Of a stretch of 46,697 bases of DNA, positions 8,121-20,366 are shown piece after piece (position 1 is the first letter of the stretch; each line of letters begins with the position of its first letter). The notes beneath the pieces are model-generated. The model worked only from the letters and a program-made list of their open reading frames with translations, ran no database searches and had not been told where the DNA came from. Origin of the DNA: Haliea sp. (GTDB lineage: Bacteria; Pseudomonadota; Gammaproteobacteria; Pseudomonadales; Halieaceae); contig JAHEBL010000015.1 of the NCBI GenBank assembly GCA_024642265.1, forward strand, positions 1 through 46,697, given 5' to 3'. The position numbers and the translations under genes were made by a program.

Positions 8121-10736
8121 GTGCTTGAAGCATATCGCGAACACGTGGCCGAACGCGCCAGCAAGAACATCCCCCCCAAGCCGCTCAGTGCCGAGCAGGT
8201 TGCCGGGCTGGTAGAACTGCTGAAAAACCCGCCGGCCGGTGAGGCCGAATTCCTGCTGGACCTGATCAGTAATCGGGTACCCCCGGGTGTCGACGAGGCC
8301 GCCTACGTCAAGGCGGGCTTTCTCTCGGCCATTGCAAAGGGCGAGACTGCCTGTGCGCTGATTGAACCGCAGAAGGCGGTTGAACTGCTGGGCAACATGC
8401 ACGGCGGCTACAACATCGAGACCCTTGTATCCCTGTTGAACGACAAGGACCTGGGACCTGTCGCGGCAAAGGAGCTCAAGCACACCCTGCTGGTATTCGA
8501 AGCGTTCCACGACGTGGCGGAACTCGCTGGCAAGGGCAACGCCAACGCCCAGGCGGTTATGCAGTCCTGGGCCGATGGGGAGTGGTTCACCTCGCGCCCC
8601 GACGTGGCGGAGTCCATCAAGTTGTCCGTTTTCAAAGTCACTGGTGAGACCAATACCGACGATCTGTCCCCCGCTCCTGATGCCTGGTCCCGCCCGGATA
8701 TCCCGCTGCACGCACTGGCCATGTACAAGATGACCAGGGAGGGCCTTGAGCCTGCTGAGCACGGCGTCACCGGGCCGATGCAGCAGATTGCAGACCTGCA
8801 GGCCAAAGGCCTGCCGGTGGCTTTTGTCGGCGACGTGGTCGGTACCGGCTCTTCACGCAAGTCCGCCACCAACTCGGTGCTGTGGTTTTTCGGCGACGAT
8901 ATTCCCGGTGTCCCCAACAAGAAAGGCGGTGGTATCTGCATCGGCGGCAAGGTTGCGCCTATTTTCTACAACACCATGGAAGACGCAGGCGCTCTGGTCT
9001 TCGAGGCACCGGTGGACAAGCTTGGTATGGGCGATGTCATCGAGGTCCGCCCTTACGACGGCAAGATCCTGTCCGAATCGGGAGAAGTTCTCAGCGAATT
9101 TGAACTGAAGTCCGATGTGCTGCTGGATGAAGTGCGCGCCGGTGGCCGCATCAACCTGATTATCGGACGCGGCCTCACTACCCGGGCCCGTGAAAGCATG
9201 GGGCTGCCCGCTACCGACCTGTTCCGCACGCCGGAAGTACCCGCAGATACTGGCAAGGGCTTTACTCTTGCCCAGAAAATGGTGGGCAAGGCCTGTGGTA
9301 CCGACGGCATTCGTCCGGGCACCTACTGCGAACCGCTGATGACCACCGTCGGCTCCCAGGACACCACCGGCCCGATGACCCGCGACGAATTGAAAGACCT
9401 GGCCTGCCTGGGATTTTCCGCAGACCTCACCATGCAGTCGTTCTGTCACACCGCGGCGTATCCCAAGCCCGTGGACATCGACACCCAGCATACCCTGCCC
9501 GATTTCATCATGACCCGCGGCGGCGTTTCCCTGCGTCCGGGCGATGGCATCATCCACTCCTGGCTGAACCGCATGCTGCTGCCCGACACCGTGGGTACCG
9601 GTGGCGACTCCCACACCCGTTTCCCCATGGGCATCTCGTTCCCGGCAGGTTCCGGCCTGGTGGCCTTTGCGGCCGCCACCGGGGTTATGCCACTGGATAT
9701 GCCCGAGTCGGTGCTGGTTCGTTTCAAGGGTGAAATGCAGCCGGGTATCACGCTGCGGGATCTGGTGCACGCCATTCCCTATTACGCTATCCAGGAGGGG
9801 CTGCTCACGGTTGAGAAGAAGGGCAAGAAGAATATTTTCTCCGGCCGTATTCTCGAGATCGAGGGACTGAAAGGTCTCACCGTGGAACAGGCTTTCGAAC
9901 TTTCGGACGCCTCTGCGGAGCGCTCCGCTGCCGGCTGTACCATCGACCTGGATGAGGAGACCATCGCGGAATACCTGCGCTCCAACATCGTCCTGTTGCG
10001 TTCGATGATCGCCGAGGGCTATGGCGACCCCCGCACGCTGGAACGCCGGGCCCGCAAGATGGAGGACTGGCTTGCCAGCCCCACCCTGATGAAGGCCGAC
10101 GCGGATGCGGAGTACTCGGCGGTAATCGAGATCGACCTGGCGGATATCAGGGAACCCATCGTCTGTGCACCCAACGATCCCGACGATGCCCGCCTGCTGT
10201 CGTCTGTCGCAGGCGATAAGGTTGACGAGGTATTCATAGGCAGCTGCATGACCAACATCGGTCACTTCCGCGCGGCGGGTAAACTGCTCGAGAAACACAA
10301 GGGCGGAATTTCCACCCGGCTGTGGATAGTGCCGCCCACCCGTATGGATGAGCACCTGTTGATGGAGGAAGGCTATTACAATATTTTCGGCGCCTCGGGA
10401 GCGCGCACCGAAATGCCGGGCTGCTCGTTGTGCATGGGTAACCAGGCCCGGGTGGCGGCAAATTCAACCGTGCTCTCCACCTCCACCCGTAACTTCCCCA
10501 ACCGGCTGGGCGACGGGGCCAATGTCTACCTGACGTCGGCAGAGCTCGCCTCAGTGGGCGCCATTCTCGGCAAACTGCCCACTCCCGAGGAATACCTGAA
10601 GTTTGCCAGTGACCTGGACGCCATGTCTGACGAGATTTACCGCTACATGAATTTCGACCAGATCCTGGAGTTCCAGAAGAGCGCTGAAGAAGGCAAGCGT
10701 ATCGCCGCAGTTGAGATTCAGGAATTGCGTGCCTGA
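8121..10736 (+). CDS. acnB: Aconitate hydratase B (bifunctional with 2-methylisocitrate dehydratase)
   Basis: AcnB isomerises citrate to isocitrate in the TCA cycle and in this family can also dehydrate 2-methylisocitrate. The 871 residues open with the AcnB-specific HEAT-like domain ([13 protein letters not shown]), then the swivel domain ([11 protein letters not shown]), then the catalytic domains. The [4Fe-4S] ligands are Cys709 (GSCMTNIGH), Cys768 and Cys771 (GCSLCMGNQ). It starts at GTG, with AAAGGAG (8107-8113) seven bases before. A strong intrinsic terminator follows directly, so it is probably monocistronic. A second, unrelated-type aconitase (acnA) lies 1.7 kb downstream. Confidence 0.98.
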   Translation: MLEAYREHVAERASKNIPPKPLSAEQVAGLVELLKNPPAGEAEFLLDLISNRVPPGVDEAAYVKAGFLSAIAKGETACALIEPQKAVELLGNMHGGYNIETLVSLLNDKDLGPVAAKELKHTLLVFEAFHDVAELAGKGNANAQAVMQSWADGEWFTSRPDVAESIKLSVFKVTGETNTDDLSPAPDAWSRPDIPLHALAMYKMTREGLEPAEHGVTGPMQQIADLQAKGLPVAFVGDVVGTGSSRKSATNSVLWFFGDDIPGVPNKKGGGICIGGKVAPIFYNTMEDAGALVFEAPVDKLGMGDVIEVRPYDGKILSESGEVLSEFELKSDVLLDEVRAGGRINLIIGRGLTTRARESMGLPATDLFRTPEVPADTGKGFTLAQKMVGKACGTDGIRPGTYCEPLMTTVGSQDTTGPMTRDELKDLACLGFSADLTMQSFCHTAAYPKPVDIDTQHTLPDFIMTRGGVSLRPGDGIIHSWLNRMLLPDTVGTGGDSHTRFPMGISFPAGSGLVAFAAATGVMPLDMPESVLVRFKGEMQPGITLRDLVHAIPYYAIQEGLLTVEKKGKKNIFSGRILEIEGLKGLTVEQAFELSDASAERSAAGCTIDLDEETIAEYLRSNIVLLRSMIAEGYGDPRTLERRARKMEDWLASPTLMKADADAEYSAVIEIDLADIREPIVCAPNDPDDARLLSSVAGDKVDEVFIGSCMTNIGHFRAAGKLLEKHKGGISTRLWIVPPTRMDEHLLMEEGYYNIFGASGARTEMPGCSLCMGNQARVAANSTVLSTSTRNFPNRLGDGANVYLTSAELASVGAILGKLPTPEEYLKFASDLDAMSDEIYRYMNFDQILEFQKSAEEGKRIAAVEIQELRA

Positions 10737-10756
10737 TCAAACCTGCAGTGCGAATA

Positions 10757-10781
10757 AACCCCGCCCCGCGGGGTTTTTTTT
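10757..10781 (+). terminator. Intrinsic terminator after acnB
   Basis: AACCCCGC (10757-10764), loop CCC, GCGGGGTT (10768-10775) form a perfect 8-bp stem continuing into a run of eight T (10774-10781). It begins 20 bp after the acnB stop. Confidence 0.92.
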
Positions 10782-10851
10782 GCTGTAAAGAAAACGCAGC
10801 GGCACCCGCGCGGGACATGTGGTTTAGGCCAGCGCAGTTTTTGATGTCTGC

Positions 10852-12228
10852 TCATGAGTCGCTTTTCAAACCTGCCAGGCGGGCCGGATCCAGCATTGCC
10901 GCAAGCTCCTGCCTGGGAATTCCCGTGTCCTGGGCGGCGACATCGATGACCGGCCTCTGCTCGGCATAGGCCCGCCTGGCAATCGCCGCTGCCGCCTCGT
11001 AGCCAATGCGGGTGTTCAGTGCGGTGACCAGGACGGGGTTGCGCGCGAGGGCCTGTTCCACCTTTTCGTGATTGACGGTGAAGCCCGCTACCGCCCGGGC
11101 GGTAGCGTCGCAGGCGGCGCTCATCAGCTCGACGCTGGCCAGTAGCTTGTCGGCGATAAGTGGCAGCATCACATTCAACTGGAAATTGCCGGAGCGGGCA
11201 GCCATCGCAATGGTGGCATCGTTGCCGACCACTTCAGCCGCCGCCATCAGCGCCGCCTCGGGCAACACCGGGTTTACCTTGCCCGGCATGATGGATGAGC
11301 CAGGCTGCAAGGCTTCGAGCTGTATTTCCGCCAGTCCGGCCAGCGGTCCCGATGACATCCAGCGCAGGTCATTATTGATCTTGGACAGGACGTGTGCGAG
11401 CGAGCGCAGGCAGGCGGAGCATTCCACCGCAACTTCCTGGCCCGACATCCGCGAGGATGGGACAGGGCTCACAGAGAACGGCATATCAAGCAAGTCGCCC
11501 AGGTGCTGTACCAGCCCGTCTGCATAGGCGGGCGGCACATTGACACCCGTGCCCACTGCTGAGCCCCCGATTGGCAGGCTGCGCAGACGAGGCTGGAGAT
11601 CAGCCAGGCGCTGCCTGCACTCGTCCAGCTGGAAAGCCCAGGTTGCCAGTTCCTGCCCGAAGGTGACCGGCATGGCATCCATCAGGTGGGTGCGTCCGGT
11701 CTTTACCGTAGCGGCCAGCTCAGTGGAGCGCTGCTCCAGGGCTGCAGACAGCCGCTGCATCGCAGGGAGCAATTGCCGCTCCAGCGCCGCGGTCACGGAC
11801 ACCTGGATACAGGTGGGGATCACATCGTTACTGCTCTGGCTACAATTGACATGGTCGTTCGGGTGCACCGGCTTGCCACATTGCTGTGTTGCAAGCCGGG
11901 CGAGCACCTCATTCATGTTCATATTGGTACTGGTGCCGGACCCAGTCTGGAATACTCCCACCGGAAACTGCGCATCGTGCTCTCCCGCCGCCACCCGCGC
12001 CGCAACCTGTTGTATCGCTGTGGCCAGGTCCTGCTCGAGGCTGCCACAGGCGGCATTGGCAGCGGCGGCAGCGGCTTTGATCCTGGCAAGAATGTGAATA
12101 AACAGTGCCGGCATGGGACGAGCGGCAAGACCGAAATTATCAACTGCCCGCTGGGTCTGCGCGCCATACAGTGCATCCACTGGCACCTGAACCTCACCCA
12201 TGCTGTCGTGTTCGAGACGATATTCCAT
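10852..12228 (-). CDS. fumC: Class II fumarate hydratase
   Basis: This iron-independent enzyme hydrates fumarate to malate. The 458 residues carry the superfamily signature GSSIMPGKVNP (310-320), the substrate loop TGSGTSTNMNMNEV, the HPNDHVNCSQSSND site and KTGRTHLMDAMPVT with its catalytic region. The loop reads GTSTNMN rather than the common GTQSNMN, which recalls from memory the FumC1 variant of Pseudomonas. Related aspartase is less likely because HPNDHVNCSQSSND and the overall sequence are fumarase-like. GGAG precedes the ATG by seven bases. It is divergent from acnA and convergent with acnB, across the acnB terminator. Confidence 0.93.
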   Translation of the reverse strand: MEYRLEHDSMGEVQVPVDALYGAQTQRAVDNFGLAARPMPALFIHILARIKAAAAAANAACGSLEQDLATAIQQVAARVAAGEHDAQFPVGVFQTGSGTSTNMNMNEVLARLATQQCGKPVHPNDHVNCSQSSNDVIPTCIQVSVTAALERQLLPAMQRLSAALEQRSTELAATVKTGRTHLMDAMPVTFGQELATWAFQLDECRQRLADLQPRLRSLPIGGSAVGTGVNVPPAYADGLVQHLGDLLDMPFSVSPVPSSRMSGQEVAVECSACLRSLAHVLSKINNDLRWMSSGPLAGLAEIQLEALQPGSSIMPGKVNPVLPEAALMAAAEVVGNDATIAMAARSGNFQLNVMLPLIADKLLASVELMSAACDATARAVAGFTVNHEKVEQALARNPVLVTALNTRIGYEAAAAIARRAYAEQRPVIDVAAQDTGIPRQELAAMLDPARLAGLKSDS

Positions 12229-12248
12229 CGCAATTCTCCGCTGCTATA

Positions 12249-12271
12249 GTTAATGCACCTCTGGTTAATGC
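12249..12271 (-). promoter_or_regulatory. Direct repeat in the fumC upstream region
   Basis: The octamer GCATTAAC (minus strand) occurs twice, at 12264-12271 and 12249-12256, exactly 15 bp apart, 20-43 bp upstream of the fumC ATG. It may be a regulator site or promoter element; no known motif is assigned. Confidence 0.3.
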
Positions 12272-12346
12272 GGCAACACCTCAGCGGCGCCTCGGGCGAG
12301 CATTGGCACGGGCCGTCCTGAACGCAAAGCCGACGGCATCAGCTGA

Positions 12347-12374
12347 TTGATCAGAGGTGACTCAAGCATAGTAT
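12347..12374 (+). promoter_or_regulatory. Possible acnA promoter
   Basis: TTGATC (12347-12352, 4 of 6) and TAGTAT (12369-12374, 4 of 6) are 16 bp apart, about 50 bp upstream of acnA. Moderate match only. Confidence 0.3.
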
Positions 12375-12380
12375 TTTTCA

Positions 12381-12402
12381 GCCAGCCCGCATCCGGGCTG
12401 GC
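12381..12402 (+). promoter_or_regulatory. Perfect hairpin in the acnA 5' leader
   Basis: GCCAGCCCG (12381-12389), loop CATC, CGGGCTGGC (12394-12402) form a 9-bp stem with no mismatch, ending eight bases before the GGAG ribosome site (12411-12414). There is no T run, so it is not a normal terminator. It may protect the mRNA or influence translation initiation. Confidence 0.55.
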
Positions 12403-12423
12403 GCCGACAGGGAGACACAAGCG

Positions 12424-15156
<2,733 letters not shown>

Positions 15157-15167
15157 TTTGCCGCTAT

Positions 15168-17177
15168 TCAGCGCCGCCCCGGGCGGAAGTTTCGGACCGA
15201 GCGCTCCAACTCCCGCTCCAGTGTGTTCAGCCGGCCGTCCGCCACTGCCGCAGGCCGGTATGCGAGGGCGGTATACAGGCGGGTTATCTGTCGTATCTGT
15301 TCAGCCATGGGACGCATTGCGCGCTCCGCCCTGGCACTGTACTGCTCAGGGGTCTCGCCGGCTGCGCGGGTAACTCCCACCCTGGATAGTTTGTCGCAGA
15401 ATGCCAGGTAGTATTTGTCCGACGGGCTGGTGGCGCGTCGTTCCCGCCTGCGTAGCAGACCAAACGCCACCGGGCCCAGTATCAGGACCCAGCTTCCTAT
15501 CAACACCAGTATGAATTTGCGCGCGCTGATACCGCCGAATACGTCGTTCAACAGCTGAAACTGTTTCTCCCGGTTAAAGCCGTTGACCCAGCTCTGCCAG
15601 CGATAGGTCAGCGCGTCGTAACGCAGGCGCAACATGTTGACCCAGGCCACTCCGCGGTAGCGTAACAGCGACAGGGGCGAATCGCGCAGAAAACTGCCCT
15701 CCCCGGCCAGGGCCCGCTCCAGACCCCATTCAATGCGGTCCGGCGACACCGCCGCGGTGGGATCTATGCGCACCCAGCCCTGCCCCGCCAACCAGACCTC
15801 AGCCCAGGCGTGCGCGTCAAACTGGTGGACGATGACCGTGCGGTTGACGGGATTGATCTCCCCGCCCTGGTAGCCCGCTACAACCCGGGCCGGCACACCG
15901 GCGGCGCGCATGGTGACCACGAAGGCCGCGGCGTAGTGCTCGCAGAACCCCGTGCGGGACTGGAACATGAAAGCGTCCACCGGATTGCGCCCGGGTAACA
16001 GTGGAGGATTGAGGCTGTAGGCAAAGGGTTCCCGGGTAAACCTGGCGAGCACGGCATCGACAAAAGCCGCGTCGCTGCCGGATTCAGCGCGCAGGCGCCG
16101 GGCGAAGGCGACCGTTTCCGGGTTCTCGCCCTGCGGCAGTCGCAATTCCACCTCGCGGCGCCACTGCGAGAGGGTCGGGTCCAGCACGGCGTCGGGCCAG
16201 CTCTCCACGCTGTAAAGCCGCTCATCCTCGAGCTCGGTGGGAGAGAACAGCACGTGGTCGGAGCCGGCCATCACGCCGGGCGAAGTGGCCCTTGCATAGC
16301 GGAGGCTGTACAGCCAGTTCTGCTGGGTGGGCTCCATAATAATCCGGTATGTCAGTGGCGCTCCGGAAGTCTCCACGGGGCCAGGTCGCCGCTCTGCCGC
16401 GGGTATGTCGTAGTAGCGCACGCTGCGCCAGGCGCCCTCCTCCAGCACGCTGAACACGAGTCCGCGCCAGTACAGGTCCGCCGCGTCGGGAATATCACCG
16501 CTAAACTCTGCCCGGAAGGCCACGTCATCGGATTTTCCCAGGCGAGAGATATCTCCGGGCTTCATGAAATCACTCACGCCTGTCTTCGCCGTGTGGCTTT
16601 TGATCGGTACCGTCCACAATGGCCCGATGCGGGGGAACAAGAAGAACAGCACCACCATCAGCGGCAGGGCCTGCAGCAACATCACCGTCGCCAGGCGAAT
16701 GGTCTTGCGGTTGAACTGGTTTTCACCCGGGCGATGCATGGCAACCAGCCCGGTGGTTACCAGGGTCACATTCAACAGGGAATACAACACGATCAGCAGA
16801 TCCTGGCTGAACAGGAACTCGGTAATGCAGATAAAATAACCCAGGAAAAGCAGGACGTAACCGTCCTGGCGCCGGGCGAGTTCGATCAGCTTGAGCGCAA
16901 AGGCCGTCAGCAGCAACGCGACGGTGGGTTCCAGGCCGATAAGTGACCCATAACTGAAGTAAATACCGGCAAAACTACTGACGATAAGGCCGGCTTTGAC
17001 CCAGCGGCCGGGAAATGACCAGCGCCCCTGGTAAACCATGATGCGCCAGCACGCGGCGAAGACATAGACGCCCAGCACCCAAAGAGGGAGTCGTTCGGCA
17101 TGTGGCGCCACCAGCGTAAACAAACTGATGATGATCCACACCAGTGCGTTGCGAGGTATTTGCTGGTCGGGCTTCAC
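15168..17177 (-). CDS. tgpA: TgpA-like membrane transglutaminase
   Basis: This is an inner-membrane protein with about five N-terminal membrane segments (roughly residues 10-185, DUF3488), a periplasmic transglutaminase/protease-like domain, one further membrane segment (FILVLIGSWVLILGPVAFGLL) and a C-terminal cytoplasmic DUF4129-like tail. The catalytic triad is Cys412 (RTGFCEHYA), His456 (DAHAWAEV) and Asp472 (RIDPTAAV). Pseudomonas TgpA is essential for viability, but its substrate is not established. It is the last gene of moxR / DUF58 / tgpA, and its ATG overlaps the DUF58 stop as ATGA (17174-17177). The 669-residue length is typical. Confidence 0.93.
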   Translation of the reverse strand: MKPDQQIPRNALVWIIISLFTLVAPHAERLPLWVLGVYVFAACWRIMVYQGRWSFPGRWVKAGLIVSSFAGIYFSYGSLIGLEPTVALLLTAFALKLIELARRQDGYVLLFLGYFICITEFLFSQDLLIVLYSLLNVTLVTTGLVAMHRPGENQFNRKTIRLATVMLLQALPLMVVLFFLFPRIGPLWTVPIKSHTAKTGVSDFMKPGDISRLGKSDDVAFRAEFSGDIPDAADLYWRGLVFSVLEEGAWRSVRYYDIPAAERRPGPVETSGAPLTYRIIMEPTQQNWLYSLRYARATSPGVMAGSDHVLFSPTELEDERLYSVESWPDAVLDPTLSQWRREVELRLPQGENPETVAFARRLRAESGSDAAFVDAVLARFTREPFAYSLNPPLLPGRNPVDAFMFQSRTGFCEHYAAAFVVTMRAAGVPARVVAGYQGGEINPVNRTVIVHQFDAHAWAEVWLAGQGWVRIDPTAAVSPDRIEWGLERALAGEGSFLRDSPLSLLRYRGVAWVNMLRLRYDALTYRWQSWVNGFNREKQFQLLNDVFGGISARKFILVLIGSWVLILGPVAFGLLRRRERRATSPSDKYYLAFCDKLSRVGVTRAAGETPEQYSARAERAMRPMAEQIRQITRLYTALAYRPAAVADGRLNTLERELERSVRNFRPGRR

Positions 17178-18172
17178 CGGGGCCTGCTCTGGATGCCGTG
17201 CAGTGCCAGCGCCTGCAGCACCCGGTCGCGATGTCTGTCACCCTTACCGGGTTCCAGCGCCAGCCCCGGCAGGCGCAGGCCGTACTCCTGGTCCCGGCTC
17301 TCGAACTGCAGAGCCCAGTAACACAGGTGTGACAGGCGGCGCTCGGTACCCATACCGGCAAACATGTCCCAGTCGAGCCACACGCTGCGGTCGGCATAGG
17401 CGGCGTAGCGTTTGGTCTGTACACCCTGGCCACGTGCCAGGCCCTTCCAGTGTATCTGCCGCAGCGAATCGCCCTCGCGGTAATCCGTGAAACCATAGAA
17501 ATCATCGCTGCCGGCAATGGGTATCGCAGCGCCATCGGGGTTGTCTGTCGCCAACCCGGGCAGCTCGGGGCAGGCCAGCGGTTGCGGATACACCATGGCA
17601 CAGAGGTCCAGGTCAATCCAGGTCCAGCAACGCAACAGGCCAAGGGGATAGGTGGATTCCAGCAGCAGTCGACCGGGGCTGAACCAACCTCTGTCACCCA
17701 CCGCCATATGCAAATGCACCTGCACCATATCCTGGTCGGTCAGGTTGACCCAGGTGTCCCCACTACCAGGCCACTTGAGGTGCAGTCCAAAGTGGTCACG
17801 CTGCCTGCCACGTTCCACCTGCAGCGAAAACTCGCTCTGTTGACCGGGAAATGCCGGGGTGGCCCGCAGCGCACGGATAGTGAGGCCCGACAGGTTGGCG
17901 TAGGTATGCAGGACGCCGACCACAAACAGCGTGGCCAGCAGGAAGGTCAGCGCAAAACTCATGTTGTTCTGGTAGTTGATGGCGGTGATCAGCATGACCA
18001 GCAGGCACAGTGCGAAAAACAGGCCGGTCCGGCTGGGAAATATGAATATCCGCTTCTGGTCGAGAGTGACCGCCCGGGCGGCAGGGATCCGGCGATTCAC
18101 CCACTCGCGAAAGCGCTGGCGCAGCCGGTGCCTGAGCCCCGGGCCGGCAGTTCTGCCCACGCGTCCCTGCAC
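17174..18172 (-). CDS. DUF58 domain membrane protein
   Basis: The 332-residue product has a basic N-terminal tail, two close membrane segments (about residues 50-90) and a C-terminal DUF58 domain with the signature FYGFTDYREGDSLRQIHWKGLAR followed by a von Willebrand-like region. DUF58 proteins usually partner with MoxR ATPases, thought to act as chaperones for membrane or periplasmic complexes. It lies between moxR (12-bp gap) and tgpA (4-bp overlap), so the three act as one unit. The specific client is unknown. Confidence 0.9.
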   Translation of the reverse strand: MQGRVGRTAGPGLRHRLRQRFREWVNRRIPAARAVTLDQKRIFIFPSRTGLFFALCLLVMLITAINYQNNMSFALTFLLATLFVVGVLHTYANLSGLTIRALRATPAFPGQQSEFSLQVERGRQRDHFGLHLKWPGSGDTWVNLTDQDMVQVHLHMAVGDRGWFSPGRLLLESTYPLGLLRCWTWIDLDLCAMVYPQPLACPELPGLATDNPDGAAIPIAGSDDFYGFTDYREGDSLRQIHWKGLARGQGVQTKRYAAYADRSVWLDWDMFAGMGTERRLSHLCYWALQFESRDQEYGLRLPGLALEPGKGDRHRDRVLQALALHGIQSRPR

Positions 18173-18184
18173 AGCGATTCCGGG

Positions 18185-19114
18185 TCAGCCCCGGATCACA
18201 TCCACATTGCGACGCATCAGCTCCACCAGCGCCATACCATCCCCGGCATAGTCGCCACTGGGCACCAGCCGGTGGGAGGCCACTGCGGGCAACACCATCT
18301 GCAGGTCCTCCGGCACCAGGTGGCCACGGTTTTGCATTACCGCCCATGAGCGCGCACATTCCAGCAGGGCCAGCGCCCCCCGGGGTGAAAGCCCGACCGC
18401 AAACTCGGCCGCGGTGCGCGTATAGGCCACCAGGCGCTGCAGGTAATCCAGCAGGTTATCCGAGGCGTGCACCCTGTCGACCTCCTCCCGGATGAGCTCC
18501 AGTTGCCCGTTGCTGATACGCTGCTCCACCGCGATGCGTTCGGCGCCCTTGACCTGGCGGCGCTGGAACATCTCCCGCTCAGCATGGGGGTGAGGGTAAC
18601 CCAGCTCCAGTCGCATCAGGAAACGGTCCAGCTGTGACTCGGGCAGTGGGTAGGTTCCGGACTGGTGGATAGGATTCTGGGTGGCGATCACGAAAAACGG
18701 TTGGGGCAGTGGACGGGTCTCGCCTTCCACCGTGACCTGGCTTTCCGCCATTGCCTCCAGCAGGGCACTCTGGGTACGCGGGGTCGTGCGGTTGATTTCA
18801 TCCGCCAGCAACAGCTGTGTAAAGATCGGCCCGGGATGGAAAGTGAAGCTGGCATCGTTGCGGTTGTAAACCGACACGCCCAGGATATCCGCCGGGAGCA
18901 GGTCGCTGGTGAACTGCACCCGTTTCCAGGACAGGCCCAGTACGTCCGCCAGGGCATGGGACAGGGTGGTCTTGCCCATCCCCGGCAGATCCTCTATCAG
19001 CAGGTGGCCGCGAGCAATCAGGCAACACAGGGCCAGCCTGATCTGCGGCTCCTTGCCGAGCAGGACTTTACCCACCTCAGCGACGGCTGCCTCAATTAAC
19101 GCCTGTGTATTCAT
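18185..19114 (-). CDS. MoxR-family AAA+ ATPase
   Basis: This is a cytosolic AAA_3 ATPase of 309 residues with Walker A EDLPGMGKTTL (GMGKT 45-49), Walker B LLLADEINRTTP, sensor 1 FVIATQNP and the arginine-containing segment QLDRFLMRLELGYP. The C-terminal lid contains VGLSPRGALALL, typical of MoxR. MoxR proteins probably energise assembly of metal or membrane complexes with their DUF58 and transglutaminase neighbours. GAGGGG lies just before the ATG. metZ ends 32 bp upstream on the same strand, so read-through from the long minus-strand run is possible. Confidence 0.93.
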   Translation of the reverse strand: MNTQALIEAAVAEVGKVLLGKEPQIRLALCCLIARGHLLIEDLPGMGKTTLSHALADVLGLSWKRVQFTSDLLPADILGVSVYNRNDASFTFHPGPIFTQLLLADEINRTTPRTQSALLEAMAESQVTVEGETRPLPQPFFVIATQNPIHQSGTYPLPESQLDRFLMRLELGYPHPHAEREMFQRRQVKGAERIAVEQRISNGQLELIREEVDRVHASDNLLDYLQRLVAYTRTAAEFAVGLSPRGALALLECARSWAVMQNRGHLVPEDLQMVLPAVASHRLVPSGDYAGDGMALVELMRRNVDVIRG

Positions 19115-19146
19115 GCCCCTCGCCCCGGTTTTTTTTGCTGTAATAT

Positions 19147-20349
19147 TCAGTGCAGCGCCTCCAGGCCGCGCTGCAGATCAGCCCGCAGGTCCTCCACGTC
19201 CTCCAATCCCACTGCAACGCGGATCAGGTTATCGCTAATGCCTGCCGCTGCCCTGTCCTCTTCACTGAGGCGACCGTGGGTGGTGGTGGCAGGATGGACG
19301 ATCGTCGTCTTGGCGTCTCCGAGGTTGGCCGTGAGTGACATGATCCGCACTGCATCGATAACATTCCAGGCCTGCTGCCTGCCGCCCCGCACCGCGAACG
19401 ACAAAACACCACCGAAGGCACGCTGCTGCCGGCAGGCCAGGTCGTGGCCAGGGTGATCGGGCAGCCCGGCATAAAACACCTTTTCCACGGCGGGCTGTTG
19501 TTGCAGCCAGGTGGCCAGGTCCTGGGCGGACCGGCTGTGGGCCTCCATGCGCAGGCGCAGTGTCTCCAACCCCTTCAGGAATACCCAGGCGTTGAAGGCG
19601 CTCATGGTGGGGCCGCAGGTCCGCAGGAATGTCACCACCTCCTCCATATGGCGCTGTGTGCCCACCACCGCGCCGCCGACGCAGCGCCCCTGCCCGTCCA
19701 GGTACTTGGTGGCCGAGTGGATGACAATGTCCGCGCCCAGCGCCAGCGGTGTCTGCAGGGCGGGCGTGCAGAAGCAGTTATCGACCACCAGCAGGCAGTC
19801 GCTGGCCCGCGCCAGTTCCGCCATGGCGGCAAGATCGGCCACTTCACACAGCGGATTGGAGGGTGTTTCGAGGAACAGCATGGCCGTATTGGGGCGAATC
19901 GCCGCGCGCCACTGGTCCACTGCCAACAGCGGCACGAAAGTCACTTCCACCCCGAATTTCGCGAGATACTTGCTGAACAGGTTGACGGTAGTGCCGAACA
20001 CGTTGCGCGAGCAAACCACGTGGTCGCCGCTCTTCAACAGCGCCATGCACGTACTCAGGATAGCGGCCATTCCCGAGGCAGTGCCAACTGCCTGTTCGCC
20101 GCCTTCCAGCGCGGCGATACGCTGTTCGAAAGCCCGCACTGTCGGATTGGTGTAGCGCGAATAGACATTGCCCGGAGAGGCACCACTGAAGCGGGCGGCG
20201 GCATCGGCCGCGCTGTCAAATACGTAGCTGGAAGTCAGGAACAGCGGCTCGGCGTGCTCGCCCTCCATGGTGCGGGAGATGCCCGCCCGCACCGCAAGGG
20301 TATCCAGATGCGCCCCTGCCAATACGTCGTCATCTCTTTCGTCACTCAT
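19147..20349 (-). CDS. metZ: O-succinylhomoserine sulfhydrylase
   Basis: MetZ uses PLP to convert O-succinylhomoserine and sulfide directly to homocysteine for methionine synthesis. The 400 residues show the Cys/Met-metabolism fold: N-terminal SSYVFDSAADAAARF and YSRYTNPTV, the PLP lysine Lys215 in HSATKYLDGQGR, and the C-terminal SLTANLGDAKTTIVHPATTTH. Motif spacing and the position after purF (17-bp gap) match metZ in Pseudomonas, favouring it over cystathionine gamma-synthase, which is the main alternative. Confidence 0.92.
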   Translation of the reverse strand: MSDERDDDVLAGAHLDTLAVRAGISRTMEGEHAEPLFLTSSYVFDSAADAAARFSGASPGNVYSRYTNPTVRAFEQRIAALEGGEQAVGTASGMAAILSTCMALLKSGDHVVCSRNVFGTTVNLFSKYLAKFGVEVTFVPLLAVDQWRAAIRPNTAMLFLETPSNPLCEVADLAAMAELARASDCLLVVDNCFCTPALQTPLALGADIVIHSATKYLDGQGRCVGGAVVGTQRHMEEVVTFLRTCGPTMSAFNAWVFLKGLETLRLRMEAHSRSAQDLATWLQQQPAVEKVFYAGLPDHPGHDLACRQQRAFGGVLSFAVRGGRQQAWNVIDAVRIMSLTANLGDAKTTIVHPATTTHGRLSEEDRAAAGISDNLIRVAVGLEDVEDLRADLQRGLEALH

Positions 20350-20366
20350 AATCTCTTGTACTTGCC

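Noticed and set aside
8853-10355. A 500-codon frame antisense to acnB
   Set aside because: Its composition (rich in His, Gly, Gln) is that of a shadow frame in GC-rich DNA, and AcnB is unmistakable on the other strand.
12381-12402. The acnA leader hairpin as a true iron-responsive element
   Set aside because: The loop is CATC and lacks the CAGUGN loop and bulged C of an IRE.
19127-19143. A 17-bp match (gg, eight T, gctgtaa) to the acnB terminator tail at 10772-10788
   Set aside because: Short low-complexity identity without a shared stem; at 19127 it is not placed to end any gene on the plus strand. Judged coincidence.
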